Of a DNA stretch of 48,983 nt, positions 18,366 to 26,351 are shown in pieces. The notes under the pieces are model-generated. The model saw only the letters and a list, made by a program, of their open reading frames with translations. It was not told the origin of the DNA and searched no databases. The DNA is taken from assembly GCA_027487895.1 (NCBI GenBank), contig JAIYCS010000011.1:1-48983 (forward strand), in the 5' to 3' direction. The translations under genes were made by a program, and so were the position numbers. Every line of letters starts with the position of its first letter. Positions within the stretch are counted from its first letter, which is position 1. This DNA is from Sediminibacterium sp. GTDB taxonomy: Bacteria > Bacteroidota > Bacteroidia > Chitinophagales > Chitinophagaceae.

Positions 18366-19289
18366 TTAATCTGCATTTTTTATAGTTCCAGTGCGTCTAG
18401 TAAATCCCATTTTTGCTGGGACCAAACCGCCGCGCCTAAAAATCAATTGTCCTCTTTCTAAACTCATAAAATTCATAAATCCAGTACCAAGCCCCGTTGC
18501 GTTTTCTTTTAAAATATAATACACCGGGCGAGAAAGTGCGTATTGACCTCTCGAAATTGTAGCCTGCGAAGGTCTAGCATACAAACCTTTTTCTTCGCAT
18601 TTGGTACATTCCACAAGGCCTAAATTTACTTTTTTAAGGTATTCAAGTTGCGTTGCATTGTAAGAATCGCCAATCCAGCTAAGACCTACAAAGCCAATAG
18701 CATCGGCCCTTTCGGCTACTTTGACTAAAACATCTTCGCTATTTTTTGCGGCTACAACATTGGATCCAAATGGAGCCCCATGTAAAATAGTATCGCGCAA
18801 ATACCTAACAGTGCTAGTTGCAGAATTTCCATCCATAACAACCGTGGTAGCTGTTTGGCCACTTAAAATTTTACGCAACTTTTCAAAAGTAAATACACTG
18901 TCCTTTCCTGCCTTGTTTATAATGATGGCAACCGCATCATATGCGATTTCACCATATTGAACGGGGTAAGACAATTGATTTTCAAAGAACGTATCCTCCT
19001 GTTTATTGAGCCCTCTAGCTACAATCACCATTCGGGTGCTATCTTGTTGTAAGTCTCTAAAACAATCCGCTTCCGACTTGTAAGAAACTTCAATTTTTGT
19101 ATTCGGAAAAGACGAGTGGTGCACTTTTATTTGCTCCTCCATCACCGGCTTAAAACTCTCATCTACGCTGATATGAATAGTACCCGCTGTAGGAGAATCT
19201 TCCGAAGTTATTTTTGTGTTTTTATTGTTGCAAGCCAGTGTAAAAAAAACAATGATTACAACCGCCCAACTAAGCCACTTCCTTTTCAT
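18366..19289 (-). CDS. PstS-like periplasmic substrate-binding lipoprotein
   Basis: The 307-residue protein begins (ATG at 19289) with a lipoprotein signal, MKRKWLSWAVVIIVFFTLAC, with Cys20 as the lipid-attachment site. The body resembles the PBP-like/PstS family: GTIHISVDESFKPVMEEQI, FENQLSYPVQYGEIAYDAVA, FEKLRKILSGQ, and ADAIGFVGLSWIGD. The usual phosphate-binding SGT-type loop is replaced by VMDGNSATSTVRYL, so the ligand may not be phosphate. No PstC, PstA or PstB gene is in view. It starts 16 bases after the small membrane protein gene and ends 22 bases before the TPR gene. I therefore call it substrate-binding-like with an unknown ligand. Confidence 0.85.
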   Translation of the reverse strand: MKRKWLSWAVVIIVFFTLACNNKNTKITSEDSPTAGTIHISVDESFKPVMEEQIKVHHSSFPNTKIEVSYKSEADCFRDLQQDSTRMVIVARGLNKQEDTFFENQLSYPVQYGEIAYDAVAIIINKAGKDSVFTFEKLRKILSGQTATTVVMDGNSATSTVRYLRDTILHGAPFGSNVVAAKNSEDVLVKVAERADAIGFVGLSWIGDSYNATQLEYLKKVNLGLVECTKCEEKGLYARPSQATISRGQYALSRPVYYILKENATGLGTGFMNFMSLERGQLIFRRGGLVPAKMGFTRRTGTIKNAD

Positions 19290-19305
19290 ACGCACCTTTT
19301 TAAGT

Positions 19306-19539
19306 TTAGTAGTTTGGATAGATACCTCTATACAACCTAAACCCACCATACAACAAACAAATGCTGCCAAACATATACCTAAATAATGGGTCTACATCTA
19401 TGAGTTGGACAATGCCAAGTTTTGCTCCAAAAAACATCACTACAGCCATGCCTAAAATTAACAATGACATCGAAAAATCATAGATTCTCCGCATCAAAAT
19501 ATAACTTTTCTCTTGTCTAGACCTAAAATCGTTATCCAT
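19306..19539 (-). CDS. Small two-helix membrane protein
   Basis: The 77-residue protein starts with a charged cytoplasmic-looking segment (MDNDFRSRQEKSYILMRRIYD), then has two hydrophobic helices (about residues 22-43 and 52-68) and a short basic tail ending FRLYRGIYPNY. I do not recognise a named family. Its distance to the PstS-like gene (16 bases) indicates co-transcription, and it is probably the first gene of the unit, since hisS diverges from its 5' side. Confidence 0.75.
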   Translation of the reverse strand: MDNDFRSRQEKSYILMRRIYDFSMSLLILGMAVVMFFGAKLGIVQLIDVDPLFRYMFGSICLLYGGFRLYRGIYPNY

Positions 19540-19627
19540 TTAACAATAAGTTTTTAATGGGAAGAGCAATTTACTTAATTATTTTATTTAGCTCCCCTAT
19601 TTTAGGTGGCTATTTTGAATAAATAGG

Positions 19628-19642
19628 CTGATTCATAATCAG
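19628..19642. repeat. Inverted repeat in the divergent hisS spacer
   Basis: CTGATT / CAT / AATCAG is a perfect 6-bp inverted repeat. It sits in the 190-bp spacer between the divergent 77-residue protein gene (19539) and hisS (19730), about 33 bases upstream of the hisS -33 box. It could be an operator, or a chance palindrome in AT-rich DNA. The rest of the spacer holds the hisS promoter and nothing else I recognise. Confidence 0.3.
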
Positions 19643-19674
19643 ATAGGGTAAGATTTAGTATGATCCATTCACTA

Positions 19675-19708
19675 TTTGAAGACCAATTTACAAGATTGAG
19701 TATCTTTG
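19675..19708 (+). promoter_or_regulatory. Promoter of hisS (TTTG ... TATCTTTG)
   Basis: TTTG at 19675-19678, a 22-base spacer and TATCTTTG at 19701-19708 match the Bacteroidota promoter pattern. The -7 box ends 21 bases before the hisS ATG, giving a leader of roughly 15 bases. Confidence 0.65.
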
Positions 19709-19729
19709 GAGCCTTAACCAACCCATTTT

Positions 19730-21094
19730 ATGAGCAAACCTTCCCTACCCCAAGGTACCCGAGATTTTAGTGCTGCAGTTGTTCATAAACGGAATTATAT
19801 CCTCCAAACCATCCAAAAAGTGTTCGAACTCTATGGTTTTCAACCACTTGAGACACCAGCCATGGAAAATTTGGAGACTTTAATGGGTAAATATGGAGAA
19901 GAGGGCGACAAACTTATTTTTAAGATTTTAAATAATGGGCTGGACAACCCGGCAAAACATGAAGCCGCAACAGCTGCTTTTGATAAAGTATTGGCCGGAA
20001 AAAGCACTAAAGACCTCACCGAAAGAGCGCTTCGTTACGATTTAACCATACCCTTTGCACGTTATGTGGCCATGAACCACGCACAGTTAACCATGCCATT
20101 TAAGCGTTATCAAATGCAACCGGTTTGGAGAGCCGATCGTCCACAAAAAGGAAGGTACCGTGAGTTTTACCAGTGCGACGCAGACGTAGTTGGAAGCAGT
20201 AGTTTATTAAATGAATTGGAACTCACACATATTTATGCAACGGTATTTGAAAAATTAAAACTACCGGTAGAAATTAGAATCAATAGTCGAAAAATTTTGG
20301 CCGCATTAGCTACAGTTTGTGGCGGCGCCGATAAAATGATTGACATTACGGTGGCTATTGATAAGTTAGATAAAATTGGTATTGAAAAAGTAAAAGAAGA
20401 ATTAAGTGAACGCGGTCTTGAAACAAATCAAGTTGCGATTATTGAAAAATATTTACAAATAAATGGTTCTAACACCGAAAAAATAAATCAATTAACGGCG
20501 CTTATTGGCGAAATAACTGAAGGGCAAGAAGGGCTCCAAGAAATCAATACTTTACTTGAACATTTTAGCGCATTTCCAAATGTAAATTTAGTAGCAGATT
20601 TTACATTAGCGCGTGGCCTTAATTATTACACCGGCATTATTTTTGAAGTAAAAGCGTTGGGTGTGAGCATGGGTAGTATTGGAGGTGGCGGACGCTATAA
20701 CGATTTGACAGGACTCTTTGGTGTCAAGGATATCCCAGGTGTAGGCATTAGTTTTGGCGTAGACCGTATTTATGATGTACTAGAAGAATTAAACGCCTTT
20801 CCGGATACCATACAAAACAGTACCAAGGTGTTGTTTTTTAATACCGGCGCCGCCGAAAGCGCAAGCGCTTTTTTACTATTACAAGAACTTAGAAGCAGAG
20901 GTGTTGCTGCCGAAATTTTTCATGAACAAGCAAAATTTGACAAGCAGTTTAAATACGCCGAAAAAAAGAATATTGGCTACGTTGTCATAATTGGCGAAGC
21001 AGAAATTGCAGCAGGAACCTGTGTTGTTAAAAATCTAACAACAGGTACGCAAGAAACAATTAGTAGAGATGCCCTACTAACGCATTTATTTTAA
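19730..21094 (+). CDS. hisS: Histidine--tRNA ligase
   Basis: This 454-residue class II aminoacyl-tRNA synthetase charges tRNA-His. Motif 1 region PLETPAMENLETLMGKYG, motif 2 region RYDLTIPFARYVAMN with WRADRPQKGRYREFYQCD, and the histidine-binding loop LARGLNYYTGIIFE are all present. A C-terminal anticodon-binding domain follows from about residue 355. It is a single gene with its own promoter, divergent from the 77-residue protein unit. Length is normal. Confidence 0.97.
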   Translation: MSKPSLPQGTRDFSAAVVHKRNYILQTIQKVFELYGFQPLETPAMENLETLMGKYGEEGDKLIFKILNNGLDNPAKHEAATAAFDKVLAGKSTKDLTERALRYDLTIPFARYVAMNHAQLTMPFKRYQMQPVWRADRPQKGRYREFYQCDADVVGSSSLLNELELTHIYATVFEKLKLPVEIRINSRKILAALATVCGGADKMIDITVAIDKLDKIGIEKVKEELSERGLETNQVAIIEKYLQINGSNTEKINQLTALIGEITEGQEGLQEINTLLEHFSAFPNVNLVADFTLARGLNYYTGIIFEVKALGVSMGSIGGGGRYNDLTGLFGVKDIPGVGISFGVDRIYDVLEELNAFPDTIQNSTKVLFFNTGAAESASAFLLLQELRSRGVAAEIFHEQAKFDKQFKYAEKKNIGYVVIIGEAEIAAGTCVVKNLTTGTQETISRDALLTHLF

Positions 21095-21122
21095 GTGTTC
21101 GTTAAGAAAATAATTGCGCCAA

Positions 21123-21491
21123 TTAACGCGTGAGGTAGTAAATTTTTTCATCTACAAAAGACACTGCTTCAACTTTTACTGCTTCAAGTACCATGCCACT
21201 TACACTAATAGAAAGTCCAATCACTTTTTTATTGCTATCTCTCTTGAATATAACGGGTGCTTGATACTCAGCAATAAAATATTGGTCTTCACCTGTTTTT
21301 TGAAGCACACCTGATCCCATCGCAGAAGCAGCAATCAGAGTGCCATTGTCTGCATTGATAACTACCTCCTGAACCGGACTGCCTTCTGCAAATTTAAACT
21401 TGCCAGTAAACTGTGTTAAAGTTGTGTCCTGGGCCTGAATGGTTATAAAAACACCAAGTAATAATGTGCTTAATAAAAGGATCTTTTTCAT
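21123..21491 (-). CDS. Small secreted DUF3471-like protein
   Basis: The 122-residue protein has a signal peptide (MKKILLLSTLLLGVFITIQAQ) and a beta-rich mature part of 100 residues: FTGKFKFAEGSPVQEVVI, GTLIAASAMGSGVLQKTG, DQYFIAEYQAPVIFKRD and VIGLSISVSGMVLEAVKVEA. This pattern resembles the DUF3471-type domain found after beta-lactamase-like or peptidase domains, here standing alone. I make that assignment from pattern only. It converges on hisS (28-base gap) and has its 5' side next to the divergent rlmN. Confidence 0.75.
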   Translation of the reverse strand: MKKILLLSTLLLGVFITIQAQDTTLTQFTGKFKFAEGSPVQEVVINADNGTLIAASAMGSGVLQKTGEDQYFIAEYQAPVIFKRDSNKKVIGLSISVSGMVLEAVKVEAVSFVDEKIYYLTR

Positions 21492-21585
21492 AGGTAATGG
21501 TTAAAGTTATAGTCAAATATAACCATCTAGCCTTTAAATTGTTGAGCCTCCCCCTGTTAAATTTAAGTTTTTAGGCCTTTAAAGG

Positions 21586-21593
21586 TATCTTTG
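21586..21593 (+). promoter_or_regulatory. -7 box TATCTTTG immediately upstream of rlmN
   Basis: TATCTTTG is a perfect TAnnTTTG match ending 5 bases before the rlmN ATG (21599). Transcription from it would start at or next to the ATG, giving a leaderless mRNA. The -33 position is only T-rich (around 21567-21572) and has no clear TTTG. Confidence 0.55.
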
Positions 21594-21598
21594 CAGTT

Positions 21599-22645
21599 AT
21601 GAACAGGGATTTACCAAATATTAGGCATTTGAGCCTAGGAGAGCTTACGGAGTATTTTGAGGGGCTGGGCGAGAAAAAATTTAGAATTCAACAGGTACAC
21701 GAGTGGCTTTGGCAAAAGCATGCGCATTCTTTTGATGACATGACCAACCTGAGCAAAGAGCTACGTGCCAAATTAAACGAGACATTTATTTTACCCGCAT
21801 TAACCATCGATAAAACACAGGTTAGCGAAGACGGTACCGTAAAATCAAGGTTTAAAACATTTGACAAGCATTTTATAGAAGGCGTTTTAATTCCGACCGA
21901 AGAAAGAAAAACAGCCTGTGTATCTTCTCAAATAGGTTGCAGTTTAAGTTGCAAATTTTGCGCTACCGGAACTATGGACCGCAAAAGAAATTTAACCTAC
22001 GACGAAATTTATGATCAGGTTGTGTTACTCAATAAAGAGAGCGAAAGAATTTTTGAAAAGAAATTAAGCAATATTGTTTTTATGGGTATGGGTGAACCCC
22101 TGCTCAACTACGACAACGTGCTAAAAGCCATAGAACGCATTTCTGCGGAGGATGGCCTCTTTATGAGCCCGCGCAGAATTACCGTTTCTACGGCAGGTGT
22201 TTCTAAACAAATTAGAAAATTAGGTGACGATAAAGTGCGTTTTAAACTAGCTCTATCATTACACGCTGCCAACGATAAAAAAAGAAATGAAATCATGCCT
22301 ATCAACGAAACCAATAACATCAAGGTTTTGGTGGATGCCATGAATTATTTTTATAAGCAAACCGGCAACGAAATCACGTTCGAATACATTTTATTTAAGA
22401 ATTTTAATGATTCTCAAAAAGATGCAGAAGAACTGGTAAAATTATTCCGTCAAGTGCCCGCAGACCTTGTAAACATTATCGAATACAACCCTATCGATAC
22501 GTTTAACATGACCAAGCCAGACGAACAAGGCATCGAAGATTTTATGAATTATCTAGAAGCCAACCGCGTCAACGCCCGCCTCAGAAGAAGCAGGGGTAAA
22601 GACATCGACGCGGCTTGTGGTCAACTAGCCAATAAGGGTAAATAA
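21599..22645 (+). CDS. rlmN: 23S rRNA/tRNA adenine-C2 methyltransferase RlmN
   Basis: The 348-residue radical-SAM enzyme methylates A2503 of 23S rRNA and A37 of some tRNAs. The radical-SAM cluster motif is Cys114, Cys118 and Cys121 (GCSLSCKFCATG). FMGMGEPLLNYDNV and the SAM-binding RITVSTAGV follow, and the C-terminal catalytic cysteine is Cys340 (DIDAACGQL), so the enzyme appears intact. It heads a plus-strand run with two pseudouridine synthase genes. Confidence 0.97.
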   Translation: MNRDLPNIRHLSLGELTEYFEGLGEKKFRIQQVHEWLWQKHAHSFDDMTNLSKELRAKLNETFILPALTIDKTQVSEDGTVKSRFKTFDKHFIEGVLIPTEERKTACVSSQIGCSLSCKFCATGTMDRKRNLTYDEIYDQVVLLNKESERIFEKKLSNIVFMGMGEPLLNYDNVLKAIERISAEDGLFMSPRRITVSTAGVSKQIRKLGDDKVRFKLALSLHAANDKKRNEIMPINETNNIKVLVDAMNYFYKQTGNEITFEYILFKNFNDSQKDAEELVKLFRQVPADLVNIIEYNPIDTFNMTKPDEQGIEDFMNYLEANRVNARLRRSRGKDIDAACGQLANKGK

Positions 22646-22683
22646 TTACCAAACATCCTGTTGAAAAACAGCAAAACAATTGT

Positions 22684-23826
22684 ATGCAAAAAAGAACCGA
22701 CAACTTCAGCAAGTTTGCGAACCAAAAAAAGGGTAGCGCAGTAAAAGAAGCCTTCCGACAAGAGAAGAAAAAAATCAAACAAGAAGCGAGAGCCGCTGGC
22801 GAAGAAATGCGCCAACGTAAAAAAGATAAAATGCGAGGGCTTGTTACAGAGCCACTCAAAAAATCAACAAAGCCAGGTGCACGCAAAACTGCCCCAACTA
22901 GTAGAGATGATCGTGCACCAAGGGCAACTGCTCCAAGATCAACTGAGGCAAACACTACCGCATCAGTTAGACCTACTGGATCTGCAAGACCCATTACCCC
23001 AGCTAAATCATCACGTGGCAAAGAGTTTCAAGCAACACCAGTAGCAGGTATGCCCGCTCCTATTGCGCTAAAAACTGCAGAGCAAATGCCGCTCAATAAA
23101 TTTATTGCGCATGCGGGTGTGTGTGGACGTAGAGAAGCAGCCGAACTTGTAAAGGGTGGTAAAGTAGTTGTGAATGGCGATAAAATATTTGAACCTGGTT
23201 TTAAAGTAGCACAAACAGATAAGGTAATTGTAAAAGGCAAGCAGGTATACTTACAAAAAAATGCCGTTTATATTTTACTCAATAAACCAAAGGATTACAT
23301 CACTACTGCAAACGATCCAGAAGGGCGTAAAACAGTACTTGATATCATTAAAGGTGCTACACCAGAAAGAGTATATCCAGTGGGCCGTTTGGACCGAAAC
23401 ACAACGGGCGTTTTGTTATTAACCAACGACGGTGAACTCGCACAAAAATTAACGCATCCTTCTTTTGAAATTAAAAAAATATACGAGGTTACACTTGATA
23501 GACCTGTTGCTAAAAAAGACTTAGAAGCAGTATTAGCAGGTGTTACACTAGAAGATGGGTTTGTGGCAGCCGACGCATGTGGCTATGCCAACGCGAAAGA
23601 TAAAAATGTAGTTGGTATTGAAATTCATAGTGGTCGTAACAGAATTGTACGCCGCATATTTGAACATTTAGGCTACGACGTTAGAGGTCTTGACCGTGTT
23701 ATGTTTGCCAACCTTACCAAAAAAAATGTAGACCGCGGCAAGTACCGTTTCTTACAAGAAAAAGAAGTGCGCTTACTTAAGTTTATGAACAAATCGTTTG
23801 TTCGTAAATCAAAAGAAGAAGCCTAA
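22684..23826 (+). CDS. rRNA pseudouridine synthase (RluB/RsuA family) with long basic N-terminus
   Basis: The protein has 380 residues. Residues 1-120 are a basic, low-complexity extension (FRQEKKKIKQEARAAGEEMR, then Thr/Pro/Arg/Ser-rich). An S4 RNA-binding domain follows (about 137-190: MPLNKFIAHAGVCGRREAAE), then the catalytic domain with KPKDYITTANDPEGRKTVLD and VYPVGRLDRNTTGVLLLTND, where Asp237 is the catalytic aspartate. It isomerises uridine to pseudouridine in rRNA; RluB-type (large subunit) is more likely than RsuA, but the exact site is uncertain. It lies 38 bases after rlmN. Confidence 0.93.
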   Translation: MQKRTDNFSKFANQKKGSAVKEAFRQEKKKIKQEARAAGEEMRQRKKDKMRGLVTEPLKKSTKPGARKTAPTSRDDRAPRATAPRSTEANTTASVRPTGSARPITPAKSSRGKEFQATPVAGMPAPIALKTAEQMPLNKFIAHAGVCGRREAAELVKGGKVVVNGDKIFEPGFKVAQTDKVIVKGKQVYLQKNAVYILLNKPKDYITTANDPEGRKTVLDIIKGATPERVYPVGRLDRNTTGVLLLTNDGELAQKLTHPSFEIKKIYEVTLDRPVAKKDLEAVLAGVTLEDGFVAADACGYANAKDKNVVGIEIHSGRNRIVRRIFEHLGYDVRGLDRVMFANLTKKNVDRGKYRFLQEKEVRLLKFMNKSFVRKSKEEA

Positions 23827-23860
23827 TTTTTACCTTATTTTATTTTAGAAAAACTTTTCG

Positions 23861-24571
23861 ATGCGCTTATCTGTAATATTTGAAAACGACGCATTTATTG
23901 TAATAGACAAACCTTCTGGATTATTAAGTATTCCGGACAGGTTTGGTATTGATATTTCTGTAAAAGAAATACTCAGACAACAATTTGGTGAAATTTTTAC
24001 CGTGCACCGCCTCGACAAAGACACCAGTGGCGTTATTGTATTTGCAAAAACCGAAGAAGCGCACCAAGCACTGTCTGTTTTATTTGAAGGAAGGGATGTA
24101 GAAAAACATTATGTGGGACTTGTATTAGGTAACCCCGTAAATGATGAAGGCAGTGTAGATGCATCGATTATGGAGCATCCGGGCAAAAATGGAAAAATGG
24201 TTACGCACGTAAAAGGCAAACCCGCTTTAACGGATTACAAAGTAGTGGAAAGATTTAAAAAGTATGCATGGCTTTCCCTACAAATTCATACGGGTAAAAC
24301 GCATCAGATTCGGGTACACATGCAGCATATTGGAAGCCCCATTGCTTGTGATCCTTTATATGGCAACAACGAACCTATTTTATTGTCTTCGTTAAAAAAG
24401 AAATTCAAACTCTCGAAAGCCGAAGATGAAGAAAGGCCCATACTTTCTAGATTAGCACTGCACGCACATACCTTAACCTTTACTTTAGGAACCGAAACAT
24501 TCAATTTTGAAGCGCCGATCCCTAAAGATTTACGTGCACTACTGCAGCAGCTTCGTAAATGGGACGCTTAG
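23861..24571 (+). CDS. RluA-family pseudouridine synthase
   Basis: The 236-residue enzyme has the catalytic motif TVHRLDKDTSGVIVFAK with Asp52 as nucleophile, and the RluA-family IHTGKTHQIRVHMQHIGSPI followed by DPLYG. There is no S4 domain, so it is the short form (RluA/TruC-like). Its RNA target cannot be read from sequence. It is 34 bases after the RluB-like gene and ends 2 bases from the converging dinB. Confidence 0.94.
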   Translation: MRLSVIFENDAFIVIDKPSGLLSIPDRFGIDISVKEILRQQFGEIFTVHRLDKDTSGVIVFAKTEEAHQALSVLFEGRDVEKHYVGLVLGNPVNDEGSVDASIMEHPGKNGKMVTHVKGKPALTDYKVVERFKKYAWLSLQIHTGKTHQIRVHMQHIGSPIACDPLYGNNEPILLSSLKKKFKLSKAEDEERPILSRLALHAHTLTFTLGTETFNFEAPIPKDLRALLQQLRKWDA

Positions 24572-24573
24572 TA

Positions 24574-25734
24574 TTATTCGGGTTTTTTAATGGTGCGCGC
24601 CTTGCGTAACACCGATTTGCCAAATTTATTTTTTACCGCATCAATGGCTTCGTAGAGCGCATGTTGCTCTGTTTTATTATCAAACAAATTGGTTTGTGCC
24701 CCGGTGTCTGTGAGTCCTGACAAACGCACGCCCAGTAATCTTACAAGTGTGCCGGGCACATAGAGTTTCGTAAACAAATCGGTGGCTGCTTTTATAATAT
24801 CACTATCTGCAATAGTTGCTGGAATCGTAATTTGTCTGGTACTCGTTTCAAAATTTGCATTTCTAAATTTGATAGCTACACAAGTGGTAAATTTTTTTTC
24901 TTGCCTGAGTTCGTAGGCTACACGCTCGGCCTGTCCTACTAGTTGCGCCAATAAAATATTTATATCTGCAGTATTTTCTTCAAAAGTATTTTCGGCAGAA
25001 ATAGATTTTGATTCGCGGTGTGGCGATACCACCGAATCGCTTAAACCATTTGCTTGACGCACCAGTTGCGAACCCCATTTACCAAGTGCTTTTTCCAATA
25101 ACCCAGCATCATACTTTAAAATATCGCCAATGGTATAAATGCCAAGCCCTAAAAGGGTTTGATGCGATTTTTTTCCTACGCCGCCTAATTTTTCGACGGG
25201 CAGTGGCGCTAAAAATTCTTTTTCTTTTCCAGGCGTTACAAATAAATAACCATTGGGCTTTGCTTCATCGGTGGCAATTTTTGCAACCAACTTATTGGTC
25301 GCAAGTCCAAACGAAATAGGAAGCCCCGTTTCATCCATAATGGTTTGTCGAAGCTTGATGGTCCATTCGAGTGGATTAAAAAAAGTATCCATGCCTGTTA
25401 GGTCAATATAAAATTCATCGATAGACGCTTTCTCATATAGTGGTGCATTTGATGCAATGATATTTGTAACCCAGGCAGAGTATTTTGCATACTGCCCGTA
25501 CGAACTTTTTACAATAATAGCGTGCGGACATAATTCCATGGCTTTTCGCATTGGCATGGCACTGCGTACGCCAAATTTTCTTGCTTCATAACTGCAGGTG
25601 GTAACAACACCTCTATCCCTACTACCTCCCACTACAACGGCTTTACCAAGCAGTGATGGATCTAGTAGCATTTCTACACTTACAAAAAAAGAATCTAAAT
25701 CAAAATGGGCAATATAACGTTGAGGCGTTTGCAT
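24574..25734 (-). CDS. dinB: DNA polymerase IV
   Basis: The 386-residue Y-family polymerase performs translesion synthesis. Catalytic carboxylates are Asp12 (HFDLDSFFVSVE) and Asp106/Glu107 (ASIDEFYIDLTG); Phe17 is at the steric-gate position. The helix-hairpin-helix region is about 170-200 (LGGVGKKSHQTLLGLGIYTI), and a little-finger domain completes the protein. The final sequence (RKARTIKKPE) has no obvious beta-clamp motif; TNLFDNKTE at about 350 could serve. It starts 5 bases after the rimM stop, so it may be read through from rimM. Confidence 0.95.
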   Translation of the reverse strand: MQTPQRYIAHFDLDSFFVSVEMLLDPSLLGKAVVVGGSRDRGVVTTCSYEARKFGVRSAMPMRKAMELCPHAIIVKSSYGQYAKYSAWVTNIIASNAPLYEKASIDEFYIDLTGMDTFFNPLEWTIKLRQTIMDETGLPISFGLATNKLVAKIATDEAKPNGYLFVTPGKEKEFLAPLPVEKLGGVGKKSHQTLLGLGIYTIGDILKYDAGLLEKALGKWGSQLVRQANGLSDSVVSPHRESKSISAENTFEENTADINILLAQLVGQAERVAYELRQEKKFTTCVAIKFRNANFETSTRQITIPATIADSDIIKAATDLFTKLYVPGTLVRLLGVRLSGLTDTGAQTNLFDNKTEQHALYEAIDAVKNKFGKSVLRKARTIKKPE

Positions 25735-25739
25735 GGTAA

Positions 25740-26261
25740 TTAAGACCTATACACATCGAGTAATCCGTCGGGTAAAATCACGTACACTTTTTTGGCATCA
25801 TGATCGATGGAATCTAAACTTTCGGCGTGGAGCGGAATAAGCGCTTCATTACCTTCCAACGAAATTTTTAACAACACTTGGTGCGGCTGTTCAATCACTT
25901 CTTCGATAGGGCCTAGGTTTTCATCTTCATCCGTAATAACCTCGTAACCAAGTAGTGCTATTGGTGCCGACTTACCTGCTAATTTTCTAAAATCATTTTC
26001 TAATAACCATGCCTGACGAGACACAAAACGGGCCGCTGCTTCTTTGGTGTTCACCCCTTCAAACTGTACGTACATTTCTGCTTCATCTTTGGCTTTAGAG
26101 CCGCTAATAAAGTATGGGAGGTAAGAACCTTTTTGTTCTTCTACAAAAAGCACTTCCACGTCTTTGAGGTTTGTTTTTTTACCAAGCCCGTGCGTTAAAA
26201 TAAGTTCTCCTTTCACACCAAACGTGGCCACTAGTTTTCCAATGTGTACGTATTCACTCAT
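25740..26261 (-). CDS. rimM: Ribosome maturation factor RimM
   Basis: The 173-residue protein helps assemble the 30S head near S19. The N-terminal RimM barrel begins YVHIGKLVATFGVKGELILTH-like (residues 4-24), and the C-terminal PRC-type barrel contains LLGYEVITDEDENLGPIEEV and ends ALIPLHAESLDSID...VILPDGLLDVY. It lies between rpsP and dinB on the minus strand. Unlike the classic rpsP-rimM arrangement, a strong terminator and a promoter-like box lie between the two genes. Confidence 0.94.
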   Translation of the reverse strand: MSEYVHIGKLVATFGVKGELILTHGLGKKTNLKDVEVLFVEEQKGSYLPYFISGSKAKDEAEMYVQFEGVNTKEAAARFVSRQAWLLENDFRKLAGKSAPIALLGYEVITDEDENLGPIEEVIEQPHQVLLKISLEGNEALIPLHAESLDSIDHDAKKVYVILPDGLLDVYRS

Positions 26262-26266
26262 GGCTG

Positions 26267-26273
26267 CAAATTA
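26267..26273 (-). promoter_or_regulatory. Candidate -7 box (TAATTTG) of rimM
   Basis: On the minus strand TAATTTG, one base shorter than TAnnTTTG, ends 5 bases before the rimM ATG and follows the rpsP terminator. It would allow rimM to be transcribed independently with almost no leader. The one-base deletion from the consensus lowers confidence. Confidence 0.35.
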
Positions 26274-26301
26274 TTTATTAATTGGGATATTACAGAAATA
26301 A

Positions 26302-26331
26302 AAACGCCCACAACATTCGTTGCGGGCGTTT
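26302..26331 (-). terminator. Intrinsic terminator after rpsP
   Basis: A 13-bp stem (26302-26314 with 26319-26331, one A-C mismatch) with an ATTC loop and a G-C-rich core is followed on the minus strand by TTTTTATTT. It lies 21 bases after the rpsP stop and 41 bases before rimM. Confidence 0.88.
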
Positions 26332-26351
26332 ACTATTAGGTTGTAATAGAA

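Noticed and set aside
19608..19628. Inverted repeat GGCTATTT / AAATAGGC upstream of hisS
   Set aside because: It has a mismatch in the arm, is very AT-rich and lacks a T-run; chance is a good explanation.
22658..22671. Small hairpin CTGTT / GAAA / AACAG between rlmN and the RluB-like gene
   Set aside because: A 5-bp stem without a T-run is too weak for a terminator, and the genes are probably co-transcribed.
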